The notes under the pieces are model-generated. The model was given only the letters and a program-made list of their open reading frames with translations. It had not been told where the DNA came from and ran no database searches. The position numbers and the translations under genes were made by a program. DNA of 64,000 bases from Jacaranda mimosifolia (lineage: Eukaryota > Streptophyta > Magnoliopsida > Lamiales > Bignoniaceae). Positions 46,861 through 57,808 of this stretch are shown here, in pieces; the stretch's first letter is position 1, and every line of letters starts with the position of its first letter. The stretch spans positions 7,890,223 to 7,954,222 of the forward strand of contig CM032127.1 of assembly GCA_018894105.1 (NCBI GenBank), read 5' to 3'.

Positions 46861-49800
46861 CCTCTGTAGCACCCCCACTCAAGATGACCCCTAAGCGAAG
46901 TTGCCACCAATTCAAGCTTGAAATTTAGATCAAATAATAACTGGGGAACCAAGAATTTAACCAATCTCAAGGAGAGATAACTTGCTCCAAGACAAAATAT
47001 CACTCCTTAGCATAATATGTACAACTAAGTATCTTAAGTTCATACAAACTTCTTCATAATATCTCTTAGATAGCTATCTCGATCAAGTGTAGACTAAATG
47101 TACAATCAAAACACCTAATCTATTACAAAATAAACCTTTCAAACTAAAGTATGAGCTTCGGTTTCTCACTTGGACCTGTCTAGAAAAAGAATAAAGAGTA
47201 GCAAAGAGGGTGAGTCTTAAGGACTCAGTGAGGAAACACATAACAAGAGATAGAAGAAAAATATTGAATTTCATGGCAATAAACAAGGCCATTCATAATA
47301 AATTAGATAATCAGTTCACGATTGACAAAAAATTAGATTTAGACTCATACAAACTTGAAATATGTAAACATTTAGCATGCCTATTGGCATCCTTCCTTAT
47401 TGCTCCTTAATGAATACAAGATAACTTTACAATAATATTGAATCCTGAACTTGAAAATTTTCTCCTTATATCTCCATTTGCTCGAGCACACAGCTCGGCA
47501 TGTGATAACTTATTTTTCTGGCATAGTTGACAGCATGCCCAATTTTGTCACTCATAATTTGCTATCTCCAGCTACTTGTAAGTCAGGATTGTAGGTGGGT
47601 ACTAGTCGCGAGATCTGTTATCGTCGGTCCGTACTGCTCGGTCTTCTTTTCGAACCTAGCCACAGACCCAACTTCCTGTGGTGTCCATCTAGGTTGAACT
47701 TTCCAAGGGCATCCCCATGGGTTGAATGATATAATGCCAACAGATATCAATTCAACTTTTCAAGCAATAACATGAATATTTTATAACTTTACCAGATTTG
47801 CAATTAATAAGGCAAAATATTTTCCAATAATGACCAGCAAGGCCTATTCCAATAAACAAGGTACAAGAACAATTTAAGAGATTTCTGGCACAAATAGGTC
47901 TACCAGACCCTTTTAAATATTACTTTCATAGATATCAAGAATATGGGATTAACTGGCAAAGCTGGGGTATAAGGGATAGAAATCTGATAATGTACCAAAA
48001 GTTTTGGGCACCAGAACATATTTAAACATATAATAACATCCAAGAATGCAGATGAGTCATGAAATTCGACAATCGAGAATCAATATATTTTAGAATCAAG
48101 TCAAACAGAAACCCTCACAAGGGTTTATCACGATAACAGACAGGTATTAGAAAGTGAAAGAGTGGCAGACCATCACTTTCAAAGTCTCAGGAGGCCATCA
48201 CAGTCAAAAGCTTAGTGGCTCGCTGCACTTATTTCCTCGTCACCTAACTAAAAGAGTATAATTATAGTCAAAATCTACATTTGACCTCAATAATCACTAC
48301 TAATTTCTTGGTTAACATGATATTTTTAGTGCTTAAATGGTACTACGACCCAAAATGGCTAATAAGGTCATTATTACCAAAATAATCTTGGTTTTCATAT
48401 CAAGTCTAATAACAGAATATAAACTAGTCCTCAATTACAGTCTTTCTCATAATATCATCCCAAGCCACAATAATAGCTTAATTCTTCATAATAAGTTCCA
48501 TCAAATGTCACTAGAGTCTTAAATCCATATTTTAGGGTTTAATTACTTAACAAACTCATTTGGTCCATATTTAAGCACGTAACAAGACATATTTGGGTTC
48601 ATTAACTACCTAATACCTCATGCATGGGAAATATAAATATTAATCACATTTTAATCTTTCATTCTTGCATAATACAAGGTTTAATGAGATAACTGTACAA
48701 TAAGTGTATATACATATGTATAAGCAAAACCCTTTCCCAACTCTTTTACCCACAATTTGATCAACAAAATCTTGGATTCATGAACCAAGAACATCGTCAC
48801 GACCGTCGCAACGAGGAGATGAAACTGCCTCTCCATCGCCGCTGCCATTGGGAAATGCTGAAACCACCATCGTTCACCGCGTTTCATCCTCCTAAGTCCA
48901 ATGGTCCTACGTTGAAACCACCTTCAGTTTTGAGGCCTGAATGGTGGTCAACCATGGTCTATAGCCTCAATGCTATCTTTCCACCATCGTATCTGCAACT
49001 CCTATTTTCGATGCCACCGCTGCACTACTCCTTTATGCAAGGTTACCAGTGTGAAACCCAAGCCAAGCTCTTCCAGGAACTCTACCCAGAATGCCCCTCT
49101 GACGCCACCTTACCATAGATCACCACATTCTCATCACGATCAGTTTTTTTGGGTTTTAAAACCAGAGTGACTCGCCGGTGATGGTGTGTGCATATGGTAG
49201 CGATGGAGTGCTAGGGGTGAAGAGAGATAGTTGGTAAGGTTGGATGGCAGAGACAATCACCGAGGATGGCTGCCGAAGGTCGCCGGTCAAGAAGGTGAAG
49301 AGATGATACGGTGAAGAACAAAAAGGAAGGAGAAAATGGAATATAAAATGAAGAAAATTTATTTTTATAAAAATTAAATTTTTTGTAATTGCAATTTAGC
49401 CCTCATTTTTCAATAAGTTATTCAATTAAGTCCTTCTAATTTATGAAAATATGATCTTCACCTTAGTTAACTAGGGTGCTTCTATGCAAACCCCTAAGTT
49501 TTCAAGAGTGGTTCAATTAATTCCTATTTGACACCGCACTCCAAGTAACCCAAAGCTAAGATATCAAAACATTCCAATTAATAATTCTGAACCCAAAATA
49601 CAATTCAACAAGCCCATAATCGAACATTTGAAACTCATCAGAAATAGCAGCGGATTGCAACTTAAATAACCTGTAACATATAACACATAATACTATGGTA
49701 CCTACCACAAAATCTTAAAGTCAACTTATCAGAAGCAGCGGAATTCAAACTTAACTAACTCGATAAACCATTAAGTAAATGCTATGATTCATATTCTAAT

Positions 49801-50109
49801 ATAACAAAATATTTACATCCTACAAGTCATCTATATCAACATGACATATCACGACATCTCGCATCCATACTTAGCTATCAAATGATGCCATATATACATT
49901 CAACACCTGATCTATTACAAAATATACTTATAACCATCTTGGAGTCCAAATCCTTCCTTTAGTCCCCTGTCTGAGAGGATCAAAATAAATGGGGGGTAAG
50001 TCCAAAGGACTTAGTGAGGGATAACTGTAAGCATATTAGAAAGAATCTGTTGAGGAAGAATCAACTCAACAGACTGTAAATCAAGAGTCAATCAGAACAA
50101 ATCAGAATA

Positions 50110-50225
50110 CGGTCAGACAATCAGGTAGGCAGGCAGTCAGGCAATCAATCAATCAGTCAGTTAGTCGAGTAATCAATCAATCAGGAAACAATCATAACCA
50201 ATCAATAAACAGATTAGATCAATCG
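50110..50225. repeat. Imperfect caatcagt-type repeat in the F LTR
   Basis: Runs of gtcaggcaatcaatcaatca and related words. The same kind of stretch is at 55485-55570 in the partner LTR. Confidence 0.7.
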
Positions 50226-50267
50226 AATTAATCTAATAGATCATATCAAAACAATCCTATCAGTCTC

Positions 50268-50450
50268 TTAACGGATCATTCCACTTTAGAGCAGGAACAA
50301 CATATTGGTTCGTCCCGCTTTACAACTGGGAACAACATATCGGCTCGTCCCGAGCTTAATAGTTGGGAACAACGTATTGGCTCGTCCCTAGCTTAACAGC
50401 TGGGAACAACATATCAGCTCATCCCGAGCTTAACAACTGGAATAACGCAT
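50268..50450. repeat. Minisatellite in the 3' LTR of F
   Basis: About five imperfect units of 36-41 bp built on gctgggaacaacatatcggc followed by tcgtcccgagcttaa. The partner array is at about 55625-55810. Confidence 0.85.
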
Positions 50451-51530
50451 CAGATCAGTAACAGATAACAATACAGATGAATAACATATGTCAATCGAAG
50501 GATAACCCTCACAGGGGTATACATGTACAAACAGTTCAGAACAGTACAAAAATTCCGACAAGGCCACAGATAATAGAACAAACGGAACAGATAACAGAAT
50601 AGTACAGATATTAGATAAGAGTTCTAGGCGCCAAAACAGACAGAAACAAATCGATATCAAAGATAACCTTCACATAGATGTTCAAATCATATAACAAGTA
50701 ATAATCGAAATTCAAACACATTTTAGATTCCAATAACATATCGGAGTACCGTACAGAAATAGAAAACCCACACAGGGACTTATCACAATAACAGATAATT
50801 AGGAAAGGTTCCAGATTGGCAGACCCTCACCTTCGTAATCTCAGAAGTGCTATCACAGTGAGCAACCTATTGGTCCGTAGGACCCACTTCGTCGTTACCT
50901 ATCCAAAAATAATATTTATAATCAAAATCTATACTTAATTCTATTAATCACAATTATACTATTAGCAATCCAGAATCACTAATTTATCGATTAATACGGT
51001 ATCTTATTCCTATTTCAAGGTTATGGACATAATCCTAAATCACACATTATGATTAATTCTTACATAATCAATTCCTAATCAAATGCCATTTAATCTTATA
51101 ATATAATCCTTAATATTATTTAAATCCAAGTTTTGGCATTTTGCATAAATCCGGGTCCACTTATTCAATACTCCTTGCGTAGGAATCAACATACACATAT
51201 ATAAACATATCATCTATTCCCAAATTCCTATTTTTGGCAAGGTATAATGCTAAATTAGAAAAGGTACAACACATACAACATATATATATTTATATATTAA
51301 AGGTACAACTAAATCTAAATGCCAAAGCTTGCTACCGGAGTATCAAAACTACAAACCAAGTACACGATTGTGACTGTCACGTCGGGGAGGTGAAACTGGT
51401 CTAGAGCACTGCCATCTGCCGTCGCTGAAAAATTATGAAATCTCTATCGTTCTTCTCCTTTCGATGAGAGCTTTCCAATGCCACCATTGGTTTACAGTTT
51501 TGAGGCCTGCTAATGGGTCTTCTCCGCCAG

Positions 51531-52060
51531 TCTCCGATCATCTTCCACCATCACCGCCATTGTGTAAAACTTCCATGCAACACTTCCACTATGTTATCCA
51601 TGCTGAGAGCTACCCAACCTACCTCCCAGAAGTCAAGATCGTCACTGAAAAAGTGCAAACCTACTTGCCGTTCTTCGGTCCCTCAACTTTCATAGTGGCT
51701 CACCGGTTTCCAGTAGTACATGGGTGGAAGAAGGTGGTCAGAGGGTGGAGGAGAGTTGTTTGAGGGTATTAGTTTGGTGGTTGGTGGTCGCCAGTCTCCA
51801 ATCATCTTACACCGTCACCGCCACCGCCACCGCCACCGTGTAAAACTTCCATGCAACACTTCCACTGTGTTCTCTATGCTGAGAGCTACCCAACCCACCT
51901 CCTAGAAGTCAAGATCATCACCGAAAAAGTGCAAACCCACTTGCCCATTCTTTGATCCCTCAACTTTCATGATGGCTCGCCGGTTTCGAACCGTGCATGG
52001 GTGAAGGAAGGTGGTCAGAGGGTAAAGGAGAGTTTTTTGAGGGTGTTGGTTTGGTGGTTA
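51531..52060. repeat. Tandem duplication, 264-bp unit, in the 3' LTR of F
   Basis: tctccgatcatcttccacc at 51531 recurs as tctccaatcatcttacacc at 51795, and the following 230 bp correspond (tgctgagagctacccaacc, aaaaagtgcaaacc, gaaggtggtcagagggt). The partner LTR has a single copy (about 56955-57220). A ccgcca microsatellite lies in the second unit (about 51809-51838). Confidence 0.88.
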
Positions 52061-52502
52061 GTAGTCACCGATGAGAGGGTCGCTGGTGGTGGTTTCATGG
52101 TGAAGGGGAAAAAGAAAAAAGAAAAAAAAATGAAGAAGAAGAGGAGAAAAAACGGAAAAAAAGAAAGAATGAAGAAGTCTGCTGCCCCAGTTGGTTTTTA
52201 AAATCAAAGTTTTCATTTTATGCAATTTAGTCCTCCAAGTTTGCTCAAACTTCAATTCAGCCCTTAATTAAGCTAGTCTATCACTTCGACCCCTTTGACC
52301 AAAAATAATAGCCATGAAACCCCTAAAACTTCTCAAGTTAGTCGAATCAAGTTTCTAAAAATCGTAAACTGACCCCAAAACTTTTCAATTTCTCGCAATT
52401 GAGTCCTTTTATATTTCTTTTTCAAGCCTTAAAATTCGACCAGTAATTCTCTTAATTTCTAAATTCTTATTTTCGAAAATACTGAATTTTAGAGGTGTTA
52501 CA

Positions 52503-52520
52503 GACTCCCCCATCTTAAAA
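52503..52520 (-). other. Polypurine tract of F
   Basis: The minus strand reads TTTTAAGATGGGGGAGTC directly before TGTAACACC. Confidence 0.85.
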
Positions 52521-53045
52521 GAATCTAGCCCCCAGATTCTCATCGATTACTGTTTCAACTTGTAAGACTGCTTCTCCAAGTCCGAATGCATTTTCATTTT
52601 TCATGCTTCTCAAATGCACCATATCTCTTGACTTGTGCGTCCCACTAGCAAACTTCCTTCCATTTCTTCTGGCACACATATTTTCTTGAGGAACAGAAAG
52701 ATATCTTGATCTTTGGTATTGAACTGAAATCTCCAAAAACTTCCAACCTTTCCTTCATTTTCCAACATTCATATATCTTTGGCTTAGGCTTATCGCATTT
52801 CATCCTATGATTCAGACTGCACTTATATCTGCAATCCTACTTCTGTTTTACTTTAGTCAACGTGTTAGCTAATTATAAAGTTCTTTATAATTTTTGTTAA
52901 CAACCAACAAGACACAGAAGACTATGAATTTCTATCATGTTTTTTGGTCTCTTCCAGTTGACTACCCTCTCTATCTTAGAGGGATCACTCTTATATTCCC
53001 AATTGCCATTTGGCAATCCTAACATATGGTGTTTATTATTAACCC
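52521..53045 (-). pseudogene. Remnants of pol in F (RT end piece)
   Basis: The minus strand at about 52995-52885 reads DPSKIERVVNWKRPKN followed by MIEIHSLL, which matches the end of RT in element C (DPSKIEAIVNW). It directly follows the protease remnant, so nearly all of RT was deleted. Beyond 52880 only a short ORF (52736-52515) without a clear domain remains before the PPT. Confidence 0.65.
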
Positions 53046-53051
53046 TATTTC

Positions 53052-53258
53052 TTAAGGGTGTTCAAACTTTTCTACTAAACTATAGTCTCGGATTGCACAT
53101 TTAATTCGGGAAATACAACAAGTAATAGAATGCAAAACACCAAGATCATATATATATATGGCATTATCATAGATTTCAGAGATAGAAATTGTACCTCCTG
53201 CCATCTCAGTAGGATCTGGTTCTTCATCTCCCATTAAGGCATATGCACGGGCTCGCAT
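53052..53258 (-). pseudogene. Aspartic protease remnant of F
   Basis: GGTISISEIYDNAIYIYDLG, then VLHSIT, corresponds to the region around the active site of Ty3 proteases, where DSGATHSF is expected. The Ser-Gly is replaced and the C-terminal DVILGMDWL block is absent. Confidence 0.6.
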
Positions 53259-54400
53259 TTTCGGTCTCTCACTAGCTTTCGCTACATGCTTCCTTTTTTT
53301 AGCTGGTGTTGACCCTTTTCTTTTAGGGCAATCTCTTAGGAAGTGCTGGTTGCTACCACAACCTATATATCTACCCTACTTCTTCCAACATCCAGACTCG
53401 TCATGGTTATATCCTCCATAAAATCCATAGAGTTTTCAAGCTATTCCTTGAGCCACATTTGCAGTCTTACTAGATTGATGGGCTCGATGGACAGTGCCTT
53501 CAACCTGGAGTCTCGGTTGCTTTCTTCCAATATCACTCTGTTCCTCAAACGTATCTTATCCTTATGGCCTTTACTCTCAATCTTTCAGATTTCCTGCAGC
53601 TCTAACTCCAGTTGCAGTGCTCGGCTTACTGCCATGTTGAGATATGCCAAGTCACAAATGGCCAATCCTTGCCTAAGCTCTAGCCATGGCCCTTTTAAGA
53701 ATCGTCGAACTTGTTGACCTTTATCATCTTGTATGTAAGGAGCATATTGCATCAATCGGCTGAAAGTAGCCTTATACTGACTTACAGATTGTACCCCTTG
53801 TACTAGGTCAATAAATTCCATTTCCCTGGCCTATTTCACTACTTCTAGCACAAATTTGGTTAAAAAGTCTCGGGTGAAATTCTTCCAAGTTCAGCGGGTT
53901 CCTTCAATTATCCATCTTCGATCAATCATCTTCCACTAACTCCGGGCGGAACCTTCTAGAAGGAATGCAGCAAATAGAACCCTCCATTCATTCGAGTAAT
54001 GTAGTGTCTCAAAAATAACTTCCAAACTCTCGATCCACTCCTCGGCCTTTCTATCATCAGGACATCCTAAGAACTTTGGGGGATTGAAACGAAGAAATCA
54101 TTCCAAGGCTCTGTCTTCTGTAATTGCCTCTGCTACCTTCGCTCTAGTCGCCGGTTGCCTGCGTCTTTGTCTCTCTCGTGGACTAAGCCCTGTTGGGGGA
54201 TCTACTGCTGGTTGATCTATTGGAGGAGTTTGAGAAACCTCTTCTTTCGGCATCGGTTGAGGATGGGCAAATGCTTCTCGCCTAGAAACTTGTCGGTTAA
54301 CGACCCTCTGCCCAGGAGGTCTACCTCGTCGTCCTGTTCTTGGAGTAATAGGTGTCTCTGAACTTCCTTGCGATGCCATTACTACTAACAACTCTACCAA
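53259..54400 (-). pseudogene. Gag of element F, partly open
   Basis: The first open part (54400-54098, 100 codons) is a basic, Pro/Arg-rich N-terminus (TPRTGRRGRPPGQRVVNRQ). After one stop it continues with FLGCPDDRKAEEWIESLEVI and FETLHYSNEWRVLFAAFLLE, the capsid-like core. A second open part (53821-53585) reads QSVSQYKATFSRLMQYAPYI and RRFLKGPWLELRQGLAICD. A zinc-knuckle remnant GCGSNQHFLRDCPK lies at about 53370-53330. The likely start is the second Met of the open frame (MASQGSSETP, 54376), by comparison with MASRT in element C. It is less damaged than gag of C, consistent with F being younger than its host element. Confidence 0.8.
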
Positions 54401-54867
54401 GCTTCTACAAAAGAGAAGAAGAGATAATCAGATAAGATCAAGTCAGACTCCTAGACATATAAGTCTAATCATTCTGCAATATACCACAAGATCCCAAAAA
54501 TATCTTGCAATAAGCAAATCATCTCACTAATAGCAACTGATCAATCTCATCTTAAATCCTCGAATCACTTTCGATAAATAAAAACACTTACAATTCGTAC
54601 TCAAACTAACCAAAATAAGAAATCATTTACAAATTCCAATATTATCAAATGATATACAATGCCCAGATTATCAATAACTTAGGCTCTAGTAAGTCCATCA
54701 ATTCCTGTCACAACAATCCTTCTTATGTTAACGTAGGTCATCAAAACCTAAGCTCTAATATCCATTAACTCATTCATATCTTAAACATTTCACAGTTATG
54801 CTTAACTCTACTATCCAAGATTTCCATATCCAAGGATCACATCATAGCATTGCTTGGGATTTCCAAA

Positions 54868-54884
54868 TCCAAGCTCTAATACCA
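54868..54884 (-). other. Primer-binding site of F (tRNA-Met type)
   Basis: The minus strand reads TGGTATTAGAGCTTGGA, one change from the canonical TGGTATCAGAGC, four bases from the LTR end. Confidence 0.85.
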
Positions 54885-54888
54885 CCTT

Positions 54889-57651
54889 TGTGATACCCCA
54901 CTCCGGGTAACCCAAAGCTGAGATATCAAAACATTCCAATTAGTAATTCTAAACCCAAAATACAATTCAATAGGCCCATAATTGAACATTTCAAGCTCAT
55001 CAAAAATAGCAGCGGATTCCAACTTAAATAACCTATAACATATAACACATAATACTATAGCACCTACCACAAAATCTTAAAGTCAACTTATCAGAAAGCA
55101 GCGGAATTCAAACTTAACTAATTCGACAAACTATTAAGTAAATGCCATGATTTATGTTCTAATATAACAAAATATTTACATCCCACAAGTCATCGATATC
55201 AACATGACATATCACGACATCTCGTGTCTATACTTAGCTATCAGATGATGCCATATATACATTCAACACCCGATCTATTACAAAATATACTTATAGCCAT
55301 CCTGGAGTCCAAATCCTTCCCTTAGTCCCTATTTGAGAGGATCAAAATAAATGGGGGGTAAGTCCAAAGGACTTAGTGAGGGATAACTGTAAGCATATTA
55401 GAAAGAATCTGTTGAGGAAGAATCAACTCAACAGACTGTAAATCAACAGTCAATCAGAACATATCAAAATACAGTCAAACAGCCAGACAAGCAGTCAGTC
55501 AGGTAACCAATCAATTAGTCAGTTAGTCAAGCAATCAATCAATCAGGAAACAATCAAAATCAATCAATAAACATATTAGATCAATCGAATCAATCTAATA
55601 GATCATATCAAAATAATCCCATCAGTTGCTTAATGGCTCGTCCCACTTTACAGCTGGGAACAACATATCAGTTCGTCCCGCTTTACAGTTGGGAAAACAT
55701 ATCGGCTCATCTTGAGCTTAATAGCTGGGAACAACGTATCGGCTTGTCCCTAGCTTAACAGCTGGGAACAACATATCGACTCATGCCGAGCTTAACAGCT
55801 AGGAATAACGCATCGGATCGGTAACAGATAACGGCCAGTCAGATATCAAATCAACAAATAACAATACAGACGGATAATAGATGTCAATCAAAGGATAACC
55901 CTCACAGGGGTATACACGTACAATCAGTTCAGAACAGTACAAAAATACAGACAAAGCTACAGATAACAGATCAAACAGAATAGATAACAGAATGGTGCAA
56001 ATACCGGATAGGAGTTCTGGGCGCAAAAACAGACAAAAACAAATTGATATCAAAGATAACCCTCACAGGGATGTTCAAATCAGATAACAAATAATAATCA
56101 AAATTCAAACACATTTTAGATTCCAATAACATATCGGAGTACCGTACAGAAATAGAAAACCCACATAGGGGCTTATCACAATAACAGATAATTAGAAAAT
56201 GTGCTAAATTGGCAGACCCTCACCTCTGTAATCTTAGAAGTGCTATCACAGTCAACAGCCTATTGGTCCATGGGACCCACTTCGTCGTTACCTATCCAAA
56301 AAGTAATATTTATAATCAAGATACATACTTAATTCTATTAATTACAATTATACTATTAACAATCCAGAATCACTAATTTATCAATTAATACAGTATCACA
56401 TTACTATTTCAAGGTCATGGACATAATCCTAAATCACACAATATGATTAATTCTTACATAATCAATTCATAATCAAATGTCATTTAATCTTATAATATAA
56501 TCCTTAATACTATTTAAATCCAAGTTTTGGCATTTTGCATAAATTCGGGTCCACTTATTCCATACTCCTTCATAGGAATCAACATACGCATATATAAGCA
56601 TATCATCTCTTCCCAAATTCCTATTCTTGGCAAGGTATAATGCTAAATTAGGAAAGGTACAATATATGCAACATATATATATATACTAAAGGTACAACTA
56701 AATCCAAATGCCAAAGCTTGCTACCGGAGCATCAAAACCACAAACCAATTACACAGTTGCAATCGTCTCTTCGAGGAAGTGAAATGGATCTGAGGTCGCA
56801 TGAGCACCGCTGTCTGCCGTCGCCGAAAAATTGTGAAATCACCACCGTTCTTGTCCTTTCGACGAGAGCTTTCCAACGCCACCCTCGATTTATAGTTTTG
56901 AGGCCTATAGCTACCAAAACTGGGCTCAATAGCCTTCAAGTGGGTCTTCTCCGCCGGTCTCCGATCATCTTCCACCATCACCACCACCGTGTCAAACTTC
57001 ATGTGACACCTCCATTGTGTTCTCCACGCTGAGAGCTACCCAACCCACCTCCCAGAAGTCAAGATCGTCACCGAAAAAGTGCAAACCCACTTGCCCATTC
57101 TTCGGTCCCTCAGCTTTCACAGTGGCTCGCAGGTTTCCAGCTGTGCATGGGTGGAAGAAGGTGGTCAGAGGGTGGAGGAGAGTTGTTTAAGGGTGTTGGT
57201 TTGGTGGTTGGTGGTCGCCGGTGAGAGGGTCGCCAGTAGTGGGTTCACGGTGAAGGGGAAAAAGAATAAAGAAAAAGAAACGAAGAAGAAGAGGAGAAAA
57301 GAAGGAAAAAAAAGAAAGAATGAAGAAGTCTATTGTCCAGTTGGTTTTTAAAATCAATGTTGTCATTTTATGCAATTTAGCCTTCCAAGTTTGCTCAAAC
57401 TTCAATTCAGCCTTTAATTAAGCTAGTCTATCACTTCGACCCCTTTGGCCAAAAATAATAGTCATGCAACCCCCAAAACTTCTCAAGTTAGTCCAATCAA
57501 GTTTTCGAAAATCGCAAATTGACCCAAAAATTTCCAATTTCTTACAATTGAGTCCTTTTATATTTTTTTTTCGGGCCTTAAAATCTGACCAATAATTCTC
57601 TTAAATTCTAAATTCTTATTTCCAAAAATACTGAATTTCAAGGGTGTTACA
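54889..57651 (-). repeat. 5' LTR of F
   Basis: 2,763 bp, plus strand tgtgatacccc to aagggtgttaca. It pairs with 49528-52502; differences in the aligned ends are mostly C/T and G/A. It holds a GC-richer island (about 56750-57330). Confidence 0.88.
55625..55810. repeat. Minisatellite in the 5' LTR of F
   Basis: About five imperfect 36-41-bp units around agctgggaacaacatatc, equivalent to 50268-50450. Confidence 0.85.
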
Positions 57652-57808
57652 TTATCTATTTGCGAATTGACCCCCAAACTCTTGAATCCTAGGAAATCAG
57701 GTCCTCTTTATTTATGAATTGGCCCCAAGAAATAATAATTAAATTTTCATCAATTTTAAAATGATAAAATTTTAAATGTTATTAATCATAAAATGTTGGC
57801 TTGTTACA

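Larger units (their letters stand above)
49528..52502 (-). repeat. 3' LTR of F
   Basis: 2,975 bp, ends at aggtgttaca. It is longer than the partner LTR mainly because of a 264-bp tandem duplication at about 51531-52060. Confidence 0.88.
49528..57651 (-). mobile_element. Ty3 retrotransposon F, pol-deleted, nested in the C LTR
   Basis: LTRs 49528-52502 and 54889-57651 flank an internal region of only 2.4 kb, about half that of C. It keeps PBS, gag, part of protease, a short RT piece and the PPT. Most of pol is missing, so it could move only with help. The target site is degenerate: ctat before, ttat after. The first base pairs of the left LTR (ttgacacc) have lost a G relative to the other LTR (tgtgatacc). 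Confidence 0.88.
39083..57808 (-). mobile_element. Tekay/del-like Ty3 retrotransposon C with nested element F
   Basis: LTRs at 39083-41916 and 46865-57808 (the latter split by F) flank a 4.95 kb internal region. On the minus strand the order is PBS, gag, protease, RT, RNase H, integrase and PPT, the Ty3 order. Long LTRs, the tRNA-Met PBS and a pol end with EEAT*EQEDLM (normally EEATWExEExM) point to the Tekay/del group of chromoviruses; this is inferred. All domains carry stops or frameshifts. The LTRs differ mainly by C/T and G/A changes and a 40-50-bp indel, so the insertion is not recent. Flanks ttatt and tttcc give no convincing TSD. Confidence 0.85.
46865..57808 (-). repeat. 5' LTR of C, split by element F
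   Basis: The segments 46865-49527 and 57656-57808 together (about 2.8 kb) match 39083-41916. The left LTR at about 41735 shows the uninterrupted site (attcctatctatttgcg). ORFs inside it (47083-47410, 48681-49170) are LTR sequence. Confidence 0.88.

Noticed and set aside
48780..49118. 112-codon plus-strand ORF in GC-richer DNA
   Set aside because: It is inside the 5' LTR of C. The matching part of the other LTR (41010-41350) has the frame broken, and it runs against the element's strand.
53343..53717. 124-codon plus-strand ORF
   Set aside because: Antisense to gag of F, whose zinc-knuckle and core motifs are on the other strand.
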